DNA of 64,000 nt from Nocardia grenadensis NBRC 108939 (GCF_001613445.1 NZ_BDCJ01000017.1:124001-188000), one strand, 5' to 3'. Counted from the stretch's first letter, positions 17,453 to 27,960 are shown. Numbers and translations are program-made. The notes: generated by a model from the sequence alone, not told the origin.

Positions 17453-18452
17453 TCCGCACGACCACGACGGCGATATCCCGATCTCGCAGATTCCGCTCGG
17501 CGAACGGGTCGTGGTGCGCTACCGGCGCCCCGAGGGCAGCAGCCCGCCGCTCACCGATGTGATCGGCGAGGTGGTGGAGACGAATCCGCTGACCGTCCTG
17601 GCCGCCGACGGCCATCCGGTGATGATCCCGGCGGCCAGCGTGGTGGCGTTGAAATCACTGGCGGCCCGGCCGATTCGCACCTCGGAGATCCGCGCGCTGG
17701 AGACCGCGGCGGCGTTCGGCTGGCCCGGCACCGAATCCGCCTGGATGGACGGCTGGCTGCTGCGCGCCGGACACGGTTACACCCGGCGCGCCAATTCCGC
17801 GGTGCCCATCGGTGATTCGAACGGTCCCGCCCGGGTCACGCCGGACAGCCTGCACCGGATCGGCGCCTGGTACGCCGCCCAGGGACTGCCGCTGCAACTG
17901 GCACTTCCCGACCGGCTGGCGACCGTGCCGCCGGGCTGGAACAGCTGGGGTGAAACCCGCGTCCTCGGTATCGATCTGGAGAACTTCGTCCTTCCGCAGG
18001 GCCCGTCCATGGTGCGTATCGCGCCCGAACCCGATATCGCGTGGCTGGAGATCCACCGCTACCGCGGTGACGAACCGACCGGGCACTCCGCGACGGTCCC
18101 GCTGCCCGAAGTACTCTCCGCCGTGCACGACGGGCAACTGGGTTTCGCCTCGCTGGGCCTGCCCAATCCCATCGCCATCGCCCGCGGCGCACTCACCTCC
18201 GCCTTCGACGGCCGCCGCTGGGTCGGCCTGACCTGTGTGGCGGTGGTGGCCGCCCATCGCCGGCACGGCCTGGCCGCACTCGTCTGCGGCGAACTGCTGC
18301 GCTGGGGTCGCGATCGGGGCGCGACACACGCGTACGTCCAGGTCGAGGCCGGTAATGTGGACGCCCTGGAGTTGTTCGGCGAACTCGGGTTCGTCGATCA
18401 TCACAGCTACCGCTACGCCGTCCCCGGCAGTTCCGGGGTGATCGGACAGTGA
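17442..18452 (+). CDS. GNAT N-acetyltransferase with N-terminal SH3-like domain (Rv0428c-like)
   Basis: A 336-residue two-part protein. Residues 1-75 form a small beta domain (ERVVVRYRRPEGS, VIGEVVETNPLTVLAADG). A GNAT-like fold follows, with the acetyl-CoA loop recognisable at VAAHRRHGLAALVCGELLRWG (about residues 268-288) and the terminal strand ELFGELGFVDHHSYRY. The acceptor substrate is unknown. Its ATG lies inside the end of def, so the two are probably translated together. The same pair occurs in M. tuberculosis. Confidence 0.88.
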   Translation: MTTDPHDHDGDIPISQIPLGERVVVRYRRPEGSSPPLTDVIGEVVETNPLTVLAADGHPVMIPAASVVALKSLAARPIRTSEIRALETAAAFGWPGTESAWMDGWLLRAGHGYTRRANSAVPIGDSNGPARVTPDSLHRIGAWYAAQGLPLQLALPDRLATVPPGWNSWGETRVLGIDLENFVLPQGPSMVRIAPEPDIAWLEIHRYRGDEPTGHSATVPLPEVLSAVHDGQLGFASLGLPNPIAIARGALTSAFDGRRWVGLTCVAVVAAHRRHGLAALVCGELLRWGRDRGATHAYVQVEAGNVDALELFGELGFVDHHSYRYAVPGSSGVIGQ

Positions 18453-18503
18453 CGCCGGTACACCCCGAACTACGGTTCGCCCGATTCGCGAAAAGGTAAT
18501 TCG

Positions 18504-19319
18504 TTGCGCCTGGCCACCTGGAATGTCAATTCGATCCGCTCCCGGCAGGACCGGGTGCTGGCCTGGCTGGATCGCCAGGATATCGATGTGCTGGCGATCC
18601 AGGAGACCAAATGCCGCGACGATCAGTTCCCCTTCGAGCGTTTCGCCGAGGCCGGGTACGAGGTCGCGCATGTGGGGTTGAACCAGTGGAACGGCGTGGC
18701 GATCGCATCGCGGGTGGGACTCGACGACGTGGAGATCGGGTTCCCGGGCCAGCCCGGATTCGATCGCGACGCCGCCGATACGCTCATCCCCTCACCGACC
18801 GTCGAGGCGCGGGCGCTGGGCGCCACCTGCGACGGAGTCCGGGTGTGGAGTCTCTACGTACCCAACGGGCGCGCACTGGCCGACCCGCACTACGAGTACA
18901 AACTGGCCTGGTTGGCCGCGCTCCGCGACAACGCCGCCCGCTGGCTGGCCACCGACCCGCAGGCGAAGACGGCCCTGGTCGGGGACTGGAATATCGCGCC
19001 CACCGACGACGATGTCTGGTCACCGGAACTGTTCGCCGGCAGAACCCATGTCTCCCAACCGGAACGGGACGCCTTCACCGCGATCACCGAGACAGGTTTC
19101 ACCGATGTGATGCGGCCCTTCGCTCCCGGTCCCGGTGTGTACACCTACTGGGACTACACCCAGCTGCGCTTTCCGCGCAAGGAAGGAATGCGTATCGACT
19201 TCGTGCTGGCCTCGCCGGCCCTGGCCGCGACGGTGGTCGATGCCGGGGTGGACCGGGAGGAACGCAAGGGCAAGGGTGCCAGCGACCACGCTCCGGTGAT
19301 CGCCGAATTCACCGCCTGA
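18504..19319 (+). CDS. xthA: Exodeoxyribonuclease III
   Basis: A 271-residue EEP-fold AP endonuclease/3'-5' exonuclease for base-excision repair. Motifs: LATWNVNSIRSR with the metal-site Asn, LAIQETKC with the catalytic Glu, VGDWNIAPTD with the Asp/Asn pair, RIDFVLASPAL, and the terminal ASDHAPVIAEF with the catalytic Asp-His. The start is TTG at 18504 after AAAAGGTAAT; no ATG fits the conserved N-terminus. It is third in the def-GNAT-xthA series, with about 50 bases before it. Confidence 0.95.
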   Translation: MRLATWNVNSIRSRQDRVLAWLDRQDIDVLAIQETKCRDDQFPFERFAEAGYEVAHVGLNQWNGVAIASRVGLDDVEIGFPGQPGFDRDAADTLIPSPTVEARALGATCDGVRVWSLYVPNGRALADPHYEYKLAWLAALRDNAARWLATDPQAKTALVGDWNIAPTDDDVWSPELFAGRTHVSQPERDAFTAITETGFTDVMRPFAPGPGVYTYWDYTQLRFPRKEGMRIDFVLASPALAATVVDAGVDREERKGKGASDHAPVIAEFTA

Positions 19320-19324
19320 CGCCG

Positions 19325-19903
19325 CTACAACCAGTCCGGGAGCGGATCGGTGGCGAGGAAGACACCGAGCGGTTCGGGAAATTCGATATCGGTACCGAAC
19401 GGCACGGTCACCTTGGTGCTGTAGCGGCCGTCCTCGGGCTCGCTGTACACGCTCACCTCCGCGGCACCGCGGTCGATCAGGAAGTAGAGCGGGATACCCG
19501 TGGCCGCGTACAGGAACGGCTTGTCGAGCCGATCCCGCAGTTCGGTGTGCTGGGCCCGAGAACTGATCTCGATGGTCATGATCACCGGTTGCGGGTCCGA
19601 CCATTCACCTTCACCGGCGAAGGCGGACGCGGGCGCAAGGATGGCGTCGGGACGCACACGACTGCCGCCGGTGCGCCCGGCCCGCAGGCCACGATCGGCG
19701 AAAAGCCACAGTTCGGACCGGCGCGGCACCAGGAAGCGCGCCAGCCACTGCACGACCCGGGTGTGGTTGGAATCCGGTCGCGCCTTCGCGGCCAGCAGGC
19801 CGTTCAGATATTCGAGCCGCAGCCCTTCGGAAATCCGCTGAGCCGCCGCGTCGAGTTCCTCGAACTCGTCGACGGTCATCAGCGATCCATGCGAGAGGGT
19901 CAC
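19325..19903 (-). CDS. Uma2 family (DUF820) restriction-endonuclease-fold protein
   Basis: A 192-residue protein of the Uma2/DUF820 family. The pattern MTVDEFEELDAAAQRISEG, then LEYLNGLL, RVRPDAIL, VIMTIEISSR and PYAATGIPLYFLIDR-like residues follows the PD-(D/E)XK fold (Asp in RPDAI; Glu-x-Ser in IEISS in place of the usual Glu-x-Lys). These proteins are widespread in actinobacteria and their function is not established. A paralogue of identical length lies at 26117-26695 on the other strand, about 35-45% similar by eye. It converges on xthA. Confidence 0.85.
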   Translation of the reverse strand: MTLSHGSLMTVDEFEELDAAAQRISEGLRLEYLNGLLAAKARPDSNHTRVVQWLARFLVPRRSELWLFADRGLRAGRTGGSRVRPDAILAPASAFAGEGEWSDPQPVIMTIEISSRAQHTELRDRLDKPFLYAATGIPLYFLIDRGAAEVSVYSEPEDGRYSTKVTVPFGTDIEFPEPLGVFLATDPLPDWL

Positions 19904-20078
19904 AGATAGACCCTATCTCTCGCAGTCCACGACAGTCGCACCGAACACTCTGCGCCTCTCCGTCCCGCCGCCGGCGGGACGCGGTCGGGCCCGGCTCGGT
20001 GAGCAGGCGGAGTTCGCCGTCCGAGGCCTGGACGGCCCGTGAGCGAGTATGGTCGGCGGCGGAAAACTTCACACATGC

Positions 20079-20178
20079 CAACGGGGGCTCGCACCAGCGG
20101 GCTGAGAGGACGGCTAGCTCTCCGGAGCGCTCAGGGCTGTCGACCGTATGAACCTGACCGGGTAATGCCGGCGTAGGG
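20079..20178 (+). promoter_or_regulatory. TPP riboswitch (THI element)
   Basis: The leader of thiC contains the conserved TPP aptamer blocks: ACGGGGGC near 20081, GGGCTGAGAGG across 20098-20109 (the CUGAGA helix junction), and GACCGTATGAACCTGACCGG at about 20142-20161, followed by GGTAATGCCGGCGTAGGGA. The last block overlaps the ribosome-binding region (AGGGAGGAA), so TPP binding probably hides the Shine-Dalgarno and blocks translation. Spacing to the thiC ATG at 20186 is typical for actinobacterial translational TPP switches. Confidence 0.95.
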
Positions 20179-20185
20179 AGGAAAT

Positions 20186-21814
<1,629 letters not shown>

Positions 21815-21819
21815 CCGAA

Positions 21820-21850
21820 GCGGGCGCACCCCCGGTGTCGGTGCGCCCGC
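21820..21850 (+). terminator. Terminator-like hairpin after thiC
   Basis: A perfect 11-bp stem, GCGGGCGCACC (21820-21830) and GGTGCGCCCGC (21840-21850), with a 9-base loop begins six bases after the thiC stop. No long T-run follows, as is common in high-GC actinobacteria. Confidence 0.65.
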
Positions 21851-22038
21851 ACTCGGTATATAAGCAGGTCGACAACCACTTTCAGCGAGACGGCGACCGC
21901 TGCGCATAATGCGCGGAAGGCGGCTCGAGTACTGGGCCGCATAGGCCCGAGGCGCCCTGCGCTGTCTCGCTCGTCGCGAGATTCCCCGCCAGGCACCAGA
22001 GGCATCCCCGCCGGCCCCGCGGACACTCCCGCAGCTGT

Positions 22039-22662
22039 TCAGTTGGAGATCCCGGCCGCCCGGTGCAGATAGGTGCGGTCGGTGATCTGGTCGAGCAGGA
22101 ACTCCGCGATATCGGCGCGGGCGATCTTCAGGCTCAGACCTTTCTCTCCGGTACCGAAACCACGCCGGTAGGTGCCGGTGCGGGGGCCGTCGGTGAAAGC
22201 GCTGGGCCGCACGATGGTCCACTCCAGGTCGCCGGCCCGGACATAGGACTCCTGCTGCTGGTGGTCGGCGTAGGCCGGGCGCAGCAGCAGGCCGAACATA
22301 ATGTATTTCCAGAGAAAGTTCAGATTGGCGCGACTGTCACCGGCTCCCAGCGTGGACTGGCAGATGAGCCGTTTCACGCCGGTGCGGTTCATCGCCTCGA
22401 TGATCGTGCGGGTGCCCTCCGCCCGCACCACGCCCTTGCGGCCGTTGCCCAGTGCCACCAGTACCGCGTCCTGGCCGTAGACGGTCCGTTCGACCACACC
22501 CGGGTCGAGTACATCACCTTCCACGATGCGCAGGTTCTCGTGGGTGCGGGTGATCCGGCCGGCGTCGCGGGTGAGCGCGGTGACCTCGTACCCGCGCGCC
22601 AGCGCCTGCTCGACGATGTGCTGTCCGACCGTACCGGTCGCTCCGAAAACCGCGATTCGCAT
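22039..22662 (-). CDS. NmrA/SDR-like NAD(P)-binding protein
   Basis: A 207-residue atypical short-chain dehydrogenase. The nucleotide-binding loop is MRIAVFGATGTVGQHIVEQA, followed by GDVLDPG and ALGNGRKG; the C-terminal part has WTIVRPSAFTDG and a final helix IARADIAEFLLDQ. Start ATG at 22662 follows AGGAGCAATC. Such proteins act as redox sensors, isomerases or reductases; the substrate is not deducible and no Tyr-x3-Lys active site is evident. The open frame reaches 22938 but the upstream part has no coding character. Confidence 0.85.
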   Translation of the reverse strand: MRIAVFGATGTVGQHIVEQALARGYEVTALTRDAGRITRTHENLRIVEGDVLDPGVVERTVYGQDAVLVALGNGRKGVVRAEGTRTIIEAMNRTGVKRLICQSTLGAGDSRANLNFLWKYIMFGLLLRPAYADHQQQESYVRAGDLEWTIVRPSAFTDGPRTGTYRRGFGTGEKGLSLKIARADIAEFLLDQITDRTYLHRAAGISN

Positions 22663-22777
22663 GATTGCTCCTGACTCGAAACCATTGCCTGGATCCAGTA
22701 CAGCAATCAGGGGCGAGACGAACCATGGCTCTGAAGCTCGTTCGCATAAGCGAGCGTCTACAGCTCCGGGTGACGGC

Positions 22778-23545
22778 TTATCCGCGGAACAGTCGGGCCG
22801 TCGCTTCGTCGGCCGGGTAGAAGGCTTCGATATGGAGTTCGTCGATGGTGACGTCGGTGGCCGAGAGGGCCGAGGCGGTGATGCTGAAGAAGGAGAGCTC
22901 CGCGTCGCCCACCCGCAACTGCAGCGGCACCACCACATCGGTGCGGGCCCGGGTGCCGCCGTCGGGGCACGGGTAGGCGGATACCTCGTCGAGCAGTGCT
23001 TTCAGCCGGCTGTCGCCGGTGGCTTCCAATCGCCCGCGCACCTGGCCGAGCAGATGGTTGCGCCACTGTCCGAGATTGCGGATCCGGGGCGCCAGGCCGC
23101 CGGGGTGCAGGGAGATACGGATGGCATTGACGGGCGGTTCCAGTAGTTCGGGAGCACAACCGTCGAGTAGCGCGTCGGTGGCGGTATTGCGGTCGACCAC
23201 ATCCCAGCACCGGTCCAGTACCAGAGCCGGATGCGGGAGATGCGCGTCGAGCAGGACCCGGAAGGCGTCCATCACCGACCGCAGTTCCGGTGCGTCCACC
23301 TCCCGCTGGCCGTAGCTCGGCGCGTACCCGGCCGCGAGGAGCAGTTCGTTGCGCTCGCGCAGTGGGACGTCCAGGTGCCCGGCCAGCCGTTCGACCATTT
23401 CGCGCGTGGGCCGGGAACGGCCGGTCTCGACAAAACTGAGGTGCCGGGTGGACACCTCCGCCTGCGACGCGAGCTGCAACTGACTCAACCGGCGCCGCTC
23501 CCGCCAGGACCGCAGCAGGCCGCCGACCGAGGGGTCGGTATCCAT
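22778..23545 (-). CDS. XRE-family regulator with MmyB-like ligand domain
   Basis: An N-terminal helix-turn-helix (LLRSWRERRRLSQLQLASQA, then STRHLSFVETGRSRPT) is followed by a MmyB-like PAS-type sensor domain (ALVLDRCWDVVDRNTATDAL, INAIRISLHPGGLAPRI-type residues). This family usually represses an adjacent divergent gene and binds a small hydrophobic ligand. ATG at 23545 begins right before the HTH; in-frame starts at 23590 and 23641 would add an unconserved leader. The divergent NTF2-like gene starts at 23672 and is the likely target. Confidence 0.86.
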   Translation of the reverse strand: MDTDPSVGGLLRSWRERRRLSQLQLASQAEVSTRHLSFVETGRSRPTREMVERLAGHLDVPLRERNELLLAAGYAPSYGQREVDAPELRSVMDAFRVLLDAHLPHPALVLDRCWDVVDRNTATDALLDGCAPELLEPPVNAIRISLHPGGLAPRIRNLGQWRNHLLGQVRGRLEATGDSRLKALLDEVSAYPCPDGGTRARTDVVVPLQLRVGDAELSFFSITASALSATDVTIDELHIEAFYPADEATARLFRG

Positions 23546-23671
23546 GATCACCACATCCGGAATCGTAGCCGGATCAGTAAGCGATCCCATTACCTCCGAC
23601 GTAATCGCCGGGGCGGCCGGTCCCCGCGATGCTGATGGCACCTAATTCACACAACCCCGGAAGGAACTCCG

Positions 23672-24025
23672 ATGAAAGACACCGTCACCGCCTACCTGCA
23701 GACCTGGAACACCACCGACGCGGCCGCCCGGAAAGAACTGCTGAACACGCACTGGGCCCCGGAAGCCTCCTACATCGATCCGCTGGCCGAGGCGGCCGGC
23801 CTCGACGCGATCGGCGCGACCATCGGCGCGGTGCACGAGCAGTTCCCCGGGTTCGTCTTCACCCCGGTCGGGGAACCGGATGCCCACCACCGTCAGGTCC
23901 GGTTCCAGTGGGGCCTGGGCCCCGCGGGCGCCGAGCCCGTGATCATCGGTTTCGACGTCCTGGTCACCGATGAGCAGGGCCGGATCCACACGGTGCTGGG
24001 CTTCCTGGACAAGGTTCCGGGCTGA
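23672..24025 (+). CDS. SnoaL/NTF2-like protein
   Basis: A 117-residue cone-fold protein of the nuclear transport factor 2 superfamily (MKDTVTAYLQTWNTTDAAAR, WAPEASYIDPLAEAAG, then beta strands HRQVRFQWGLG and GFDVLVTDEQGRI). Members bind or isomerise small molecules. GGAAGG lies ahead of the ATG. It is divergent from the XRE regulator with a 126-base gap that must hold both promoters, a layout seen repeatedly for this regulator family. Confidence 0.85.
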   Translation: MKDTVTAYLQTWNTTDAAARKELLNTHWAPEASYIDPLAEAAGLDAIGATIGAVHEQFPGFVFTPVGEPDAHHRQVRFQWGLGPAGAEPVIIGFDVLVTDEQGRIHTVLGFLDKVPG

Positions 24026-24191
24026 TCCCAGGACGGCCGTCCCCGCATCCGGTGGCGGCCGGTGCCGGTTCGGCCGTCACCCGCCTCCGGGCCGGCCTGC
24101 CGCGGTGACGAGTCCGGGCCGGACGCAGCGGAACGCGTCCGGCCCCGGACGCTGTGGCGCTCGGACTGTTCCGCGCTTCCGCGGTCGTCAC

Positions 24192-25436
24192 TCAGGCGCG
24201 TCCCAGTGCCAGCGTCACATTGTGGCCGCCGAAGCCGAACGAATTCGTCAGCGCGTACTCGATCCGCTGCGGCCGGGCGCGGCCGTGCACGATATCCAGG
24301 TCCGCATCCGGATTCTCCAGGTTGAGGGTGGGTGGTACGACCTGTTCCCGCAGGGTGAGCGTGGTGAGGACGGTTTCCAGGGCGCCGACCGCGCCGATGG
24401 AATGCCCGAGCGCGGATTTGGGCGCATACACCGAGGCGTCGGGGGTGACCGCTTCGATCGCGGCCGCCTCCGAGGCGTCACCGATGGAGGTCGAAGTGGC
24501 GTGGGCGTTGACATGCCCGATATCGGCGGGCGCCAGTCCCGCGGCGGCGATCGCCTTGCGCATGGCACGGGCCGCGCCCTCACCCGCCGGATCCGAAGCG
24601 ACGATGTGATAGGCGTCGGAGGTTATTCCGGCGCCGAGCACCCGGGCGTGGATGCGGGCACCGCGGGCGCGGGCGTGCCGCTCCGATTCCAGGACCAGTA
24701 GCGCACCCGCTTCGCCGAAGACGAACCCGTCCCGATCCCGGTCGAACGGCCGTGAGGCGGCGGCGGGATCGTCGTTGCGGGTGCTCATCGCCCGCATCAT
24801 GGCGAAACTCGCGATCGGCACAGCGTGGATATGCCCCTCCACGCCACCGGCCACCACCACATCCGCTTCGCCGGTGGCGATCAGCCGCCAGGCCTGCGCG
24901 ACGGCCTCGGTGCCGGACGAGCACGCCGAAACCGGCGCGAAAACCCCTGCTTTCGCGCCGATTTCCAGGCTGACGGCCGCCGCCGGACCATTGGGCATGA
25001 CCATGGGCACCGACATGGGTGAGACCTTGCGGTAGCCGCCGGCGCGCATCGCGTCGACCGCGTCGATGAGCGCGTCGCCGCCGCCCAGGCCGGTGCCGAT
25101 ACTCACCGCGAGCCGCTCTCCCTCCACCTCCGGACGGCCCGCCGCGCCCCAGACCTGCCGTCCGAGGACCAGGGCGAGCTGTTCGACGTAGGAGTGCCTG
25201 CGCTGTTCGACCCGGGTGAGCTGCGCACCCGGATGCGTGGCGAGCTTGCCGCCGATGCGTACGGGCAGGTCGTATTCGGCGACGAAGTCGTCGTCGAGGG
25301 TGGTGATACCGGTCCGGCCGCCCAGCAGCCCCGACCAGGTCTCGTCCATATCGCCGGCGATAGAGGTGGCGCCCGCGTACCCGGTGACGACCACCTGCGC
25401 CGCCGCCGAAGTTTCTGAAGCGATCGGTACAGTCAC
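24192..25436 (-). CDS. KasA/KasB-type beta-ketoacyl-ACP synthase
   Basis: GTG at 25436 opens 414 residues of a type II elongating condensing enzyme. The catalytic Cys is in PVSACSSGTEA, the two His are in NAHATSTSIGD and LGHSIGAVGALE, and the terminal SFGFGGHN is intact. It resembles mycobacterial KasA/KasB, which extend meromycolate chains; here it is solitary, with no ACP or accD gene beside it. The open frame runs far upstream across the TetR gene, but coding character begins at the GTG. It shares a 39-base intergenic region and one palindrome with the divergent TetR gene, so it is probably repressed by that regulator. Confidence 0.9.
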   Translation of the reverse strand: MTVPIASETSAAAQVVVTGYAGATSIAGDMDETWSGLLGGRTGITTLDDDFVAEYDLPVRIGGKLATHPGAQLTRVEQRRHSYVEQLALVLGRQVWGAAGRPEVEGERLAVSIGTGLGGGDALIDAVDAMRAGGYRKVSPMSVPMVMPNGPAAAVSLEIGAKAGVFAPVSACSSGTEAVAQAWRLIATGEADVVVAGGVEGHIHAVPIASFAMMRAMSTRNDDPAAASRPFDRDRDGFVFGEAGALLVLESERHARARGARIHARVLGAGITSDAYHIVASDPAGEGAARAMRKAIAAAGLAPADIGHVNAHATSTSIGDASEAAAIEAVTPDASVYAPKSALGHSIGAVGALETVLTTLTLREQVVPPTLNLENPDADLDIVHGRARPQRIEYALTNSFGFGGHNVTLALGRA

Positions 25437-25450
25437 GGGGTCATGAATAC

Positions 25451-25468
25451 CTGTAGCGTTCGCTACAG
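25451..25468. promoter_or_regulatory. Palindromic operator between KAS and TetR genes
   Basis: CTGTAGCG (25451-25458), TT, CGCTACAG (25461-25468) is a perfect 8+2+8 inverted repeat in a 39-base divergent gap. TACAGT at 25464-25469 could be a -10 hexamer placing transcription start at or next to the TetR ATG at 25476, giving a leaderless mRNA. The symmetry and position fit a TetR-family operator that blocks both genes. Confidence 0.75.
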
Positions 25469-25475
25469 TCAACCC

Positions 25476-26033
25476 ATGGCCCGCCCACTCGACCATGCCA
25501 AACGCGCCGAGATGCTCGACTCCGTGGTGCACTACATCGCCGAACGCGGCCTCGCGGACCTCTCGCTGCGCCCCCTGGCCGCCGCCCTGGGCACCAGTTC
25601 CCGGATGCTGATCTACTACTTCGGCACCAAAGAAGAACTGCTGGTCCAGGCCCTGGCGACCCATCGCCCGGATCTCACCGCGGTCTTCGCCGAAGTACAC
25701 GACGCCGCCGCGCTGCGAGAACGGCTGTGGGATTTCTGGCGTTCGAACACCACCGGCTCGGGATCGATCAGCGTGCGGGTGATGCTCCAGGTCCTCGGCG
25801 CGGCCTGCGCACCCCACGGCCCCTACGCGGGCTACGCGGACCAGGCCACCGCGGCGTTCGTCACCGCCCTCACCGCGAGCCTGCGCGCACTGAACCCGGA
25901 CGACGAACCCGAAGTAGTGGCCACCGTACTGGTCTCCGGGTTGCGCGGCATCCTGCAGGACCGGCTCATCACCGGCGATATCGAACGCACCGACCGGGCG
26001 GCCCGCCGGCTCATCGACCACACCATCCGCTGA
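25476..26033 (+). CDS. TetR-family transcriptional regulator
   Basis: A 185-residue repressor. The N-terminal HTH reads LADLSLRPLAAALGTSSRML with the characteristic YYFGTKEELL; the C-terminal part is an all-helical ligand domain. ATG at 25476 is preferred over the in-frame ATG at 25443 because the latter would place the palindrome inside the gene and adds residues outside the TetR fold. It is divergent from the KAS gene and likely autoregulated. The ligand may be an acyl thioester given the neighbour, but that is inference. Confidence 0.88.
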   Translation: MARPLDHAKRAEMLDSVVHYIAERGLADLSLRPLAAALGTSSRMLIYYFGTKEELLVQALATHRPDLTAVFAEVHDAAALRERLWDFWRSNTTGSGSISVRVMLQVLGAACAPHGPYAGYADQATAAFVTALTASLRALNPDDEPEVVATVLVSGLRGILQDRLITGDIERTDRAARRLIDHTIR

Positions 26034-26116
26034 CCTGCCGGGTCCACACCGGCGCATGGACGACAGCGTCATCGGAATGTTCGATACCGGTATCCCGAGG
26101 CAGGTATCGTTTTCTC

Positions 26117-26695
26117 ATGACCGCCGTTCATGAGGAGATCATGACGACCGAGGAGTTCGAGGAACTCGCCCGGCTGGCCGGTCGGGTGTCCGAAGGTATA
26201 CGGCTGGAGTTCATCGAGGGGCGGTTGGGGGCGAAGGGTGTGGCCGACGGGGACCACGGGCGGATTCTGCAGTGGCTGATCCGCATGTTCATCCTGGCCC
26301 GACCGGAACTGTTCCTGAGCGTCGAACAGGGGCTGAAGGTCGACGCCTATCGCAAGGGGCGGGCACGTCCCGACGGCACGCTGGCGGATGCCGACGCATT
26401 CGTCGGGCAGGGGGAATGGGCCGACCCGGACCCCGTCCTCATGGTGGTGGAAGTGACTTCCCGCGACAGCGACACCGAACAGCGGGACCGCCGTGAGAAG
26501 CCGATCGCCTACGCGGCCACCGGGATTCCGGTCTACCTTCTGATCGACCGCGAATTCGGCGAGATCACGGTATTCAGCCAGCCCTCGGGCGCGCGCTACC
26601 AGCGCCGGGTGACCGTCTCGATCGGTGACAGCGTCGAACTGCCCGACCCCGTCGGCCTGTCCCTGGACACCGAACCGATCAAAGCCTGGGTCTGA
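26117..26695 (+). CDS. Uma2 family (DUF820) protein, second copy
   Basis: A 192-residue paralogue of the protein encoded at 19325-19903: MTTEEFEELARLAGRVSEG, LEFIEGRLG, ARPDGTLADADAF, VLMVVEVTSRDSD, AATGIPVYLLIDREFGEI. Asp of RPDG and Glu of VEVTS align with the PD-(D/E)XK positions, and Lys is again missing from the E-x-K step. Two paralogues of exactly equal length bracket the thiC to thiD interval in opposite orientations. Function is unknown. Confidence 0.84.
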   Translation: MTAVHEEIMTTEEFEELARLAGRVSEGIRLEFIEGRLGAKGVADGDHGRILQWLIRMFILARPELFLSVEQGLKVDAYRKGRARPDGTLADADAFVGQGEWADPDPVLMVVEVTSRDSDTEQRDRREKPIAYAATGIPVYLLIDREFGEITVFSQPSGARYQRRVTVSIGDSVELPDPVGLSLDTEPIKAWV

Positions 26696-26753
26696 CGCTC
26701 GCCGACTCGAGACACCCACTCGGCCGCGAACCCCGCCCACGTAGGGTGACCGG

Positions 26754-27593
26754 GTGAGATTGTTGCCGTTGACGCCCCCGGGACAGACCCCGGTCCGGGT
26801 GCTCACCATCGCCGGTACCGATTCGGGCGGCGGGGCCGGAATCCAGGCCGATACCAGGACCATGGCCCTGTGCGGGGTGCACGCACTGGTGGCGGTGGCC
26901 GCGGTGACCGTGCAGAACACGGTGGGCGTGAGCGGATTCCACGAGATTCCCCCGCAGGTGGTCGCGGACCAGGTGCGCTCGGTAGCCGGAGATATCGGTA
27001 TCGGCGCCGCGAAGACCGGCATGCTCGCCTCCGGCGACATCATCGAGGCCGTGGCCGCCGTCTGCCGGGAGGTCGGCATCGGGCACGATGCCGCGGTGCC
27101 GCTGGTGGTCGACCCCGTCGCGGCCTCTATGCACGGCGACCCGCTGCTGCACACCGAAGCACTCGACGCCGTGCGGTACACGCTGTTCCCGCTGGCCACC
27201 ATTGTCACCCCGAACCTGGACGAGGTGCGGTTGCTGACCGGGGTCGAGGTCACCGACGCGGCGTCCGCGCGCATCGCGGCCGAGGCACTGCACGGACTCG
27301 GACCACGCTGGGTCGTGGTGAAGGGCGGCCACCTGCGGACCTCGGCGCTGAGCACCGATCTGCTGTTCGACGGCAACCGGTTCCTGGAGTTCTCCGCCCC
27401 GCGTATCGAGACCGGCAACGATCACGGCGGCGGCGACACCCTGGCTGCGGCCCTGGCCTGCGCGCTGGCCCACGGCTATTCAGTTCCCGATGCCTTCGAA
27501 TTCGCCAAGGAATGGACTAGGCGCAGTCTGGAAGCCGCCTACGACCTGGGCAAAGGCCACGGCCCGGTCTCCCCGCTGTGGCGGCTGAGCTGA
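26754..27593 (+). CDS. thiD: Hydroxymethylpyrimidine/phosphomethylpyrimidine kinase
   Basis: A 279-residue ribokinase-fold enzyme that phosphorylates HMP and HMP-P for thiamine synthesis, using the ThiC product. Signature residues: TIAGTDSGGGAGIQADTRTM at the N-terminus, VDPVAASMHG, TPNLDEVRLLTG, VVVKGGHL and the anion hole GGGDTLAAALACAL with the catalytic Asp. GTG at 26754 starts the protein; no TPP switch is visible ahead of it, in contrast to thiC. Confidence 0.95.
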   Translation: MRLLPLTPPGQTPVRVLTIAGTDSGGGAGIQADTRTMALCGVHALVAVAAVTVQNTVGVSGFHEIPPQVVADQVRSVAGDIGIGAAKTGMLASGDIIEAVAAVCREVGIGHDAAVPLVVDPVAASMHGDPLLHTEALDAVRYTLFPLATIVTPNLDEVRLLTGVEVTDAASARIAAEALHGLGPRWVVVKGGHLRTSALSTDLLFDGNRFLEFSAPRIETGNDHGGGDTLAAALACALAHGYSVPDAFEFAKEWTRRSLEAAYDLGKGHGPVSPLWRLS

Positions 27594-27774
27594 CTTCGGC
27601 CGGGTCGGCGACCTGTCGGTGGGCGGGTCCATACTCGAAGCGTCACGAACATTTCCACAACGGAGTGGAGACCGGAACAACGACGTTCCAGCAGTGACAC
27701 CGGACTGGTGGGCCCGGCGGGGCAAGGTACACAGCTACCTCCCAGGTCGGCTGGAGCCACGCCCCGGCCCACCG

Positions 27775-27960
27775 ACGCATATGGATGTCGACCTCTCCAC
27801 CGCCCTGAACGCGCTGCTGCCGCTGGTCGCACCGCCGGTCTCCGGTCATTCGGATCTGGCGATCGGCACCCGGCCGGGCTCCGGGGCCCAGGTGGTGCGC
27901 GGGCACAAGCGCGAATCCATCTCCCGCTGCTACAACCTGCTGCTGAAAGCAATGCTCTTG
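27775..27960 (+). pseudogene. Glycosyltransferase family 2 remnant
   Basis: About 60 codons read MDVDLSTALNALLPLVAP, SGHSDLAIGTRPGSGAQVVR, and RESISRCYNLLLK, which is the middle of a dolichyl-phosphate-sugar-synthase-like GT2 domain (metal-binding MDVDLST; IGTR; the SRCYN helix). The nucleotide-binding N-terminus and the C-terminal half are missing, and the following 130 bases are out of phase with an unrelated-looking tail. This is a decayed internal fragment, not a functional gene. Confidence 0.7.
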
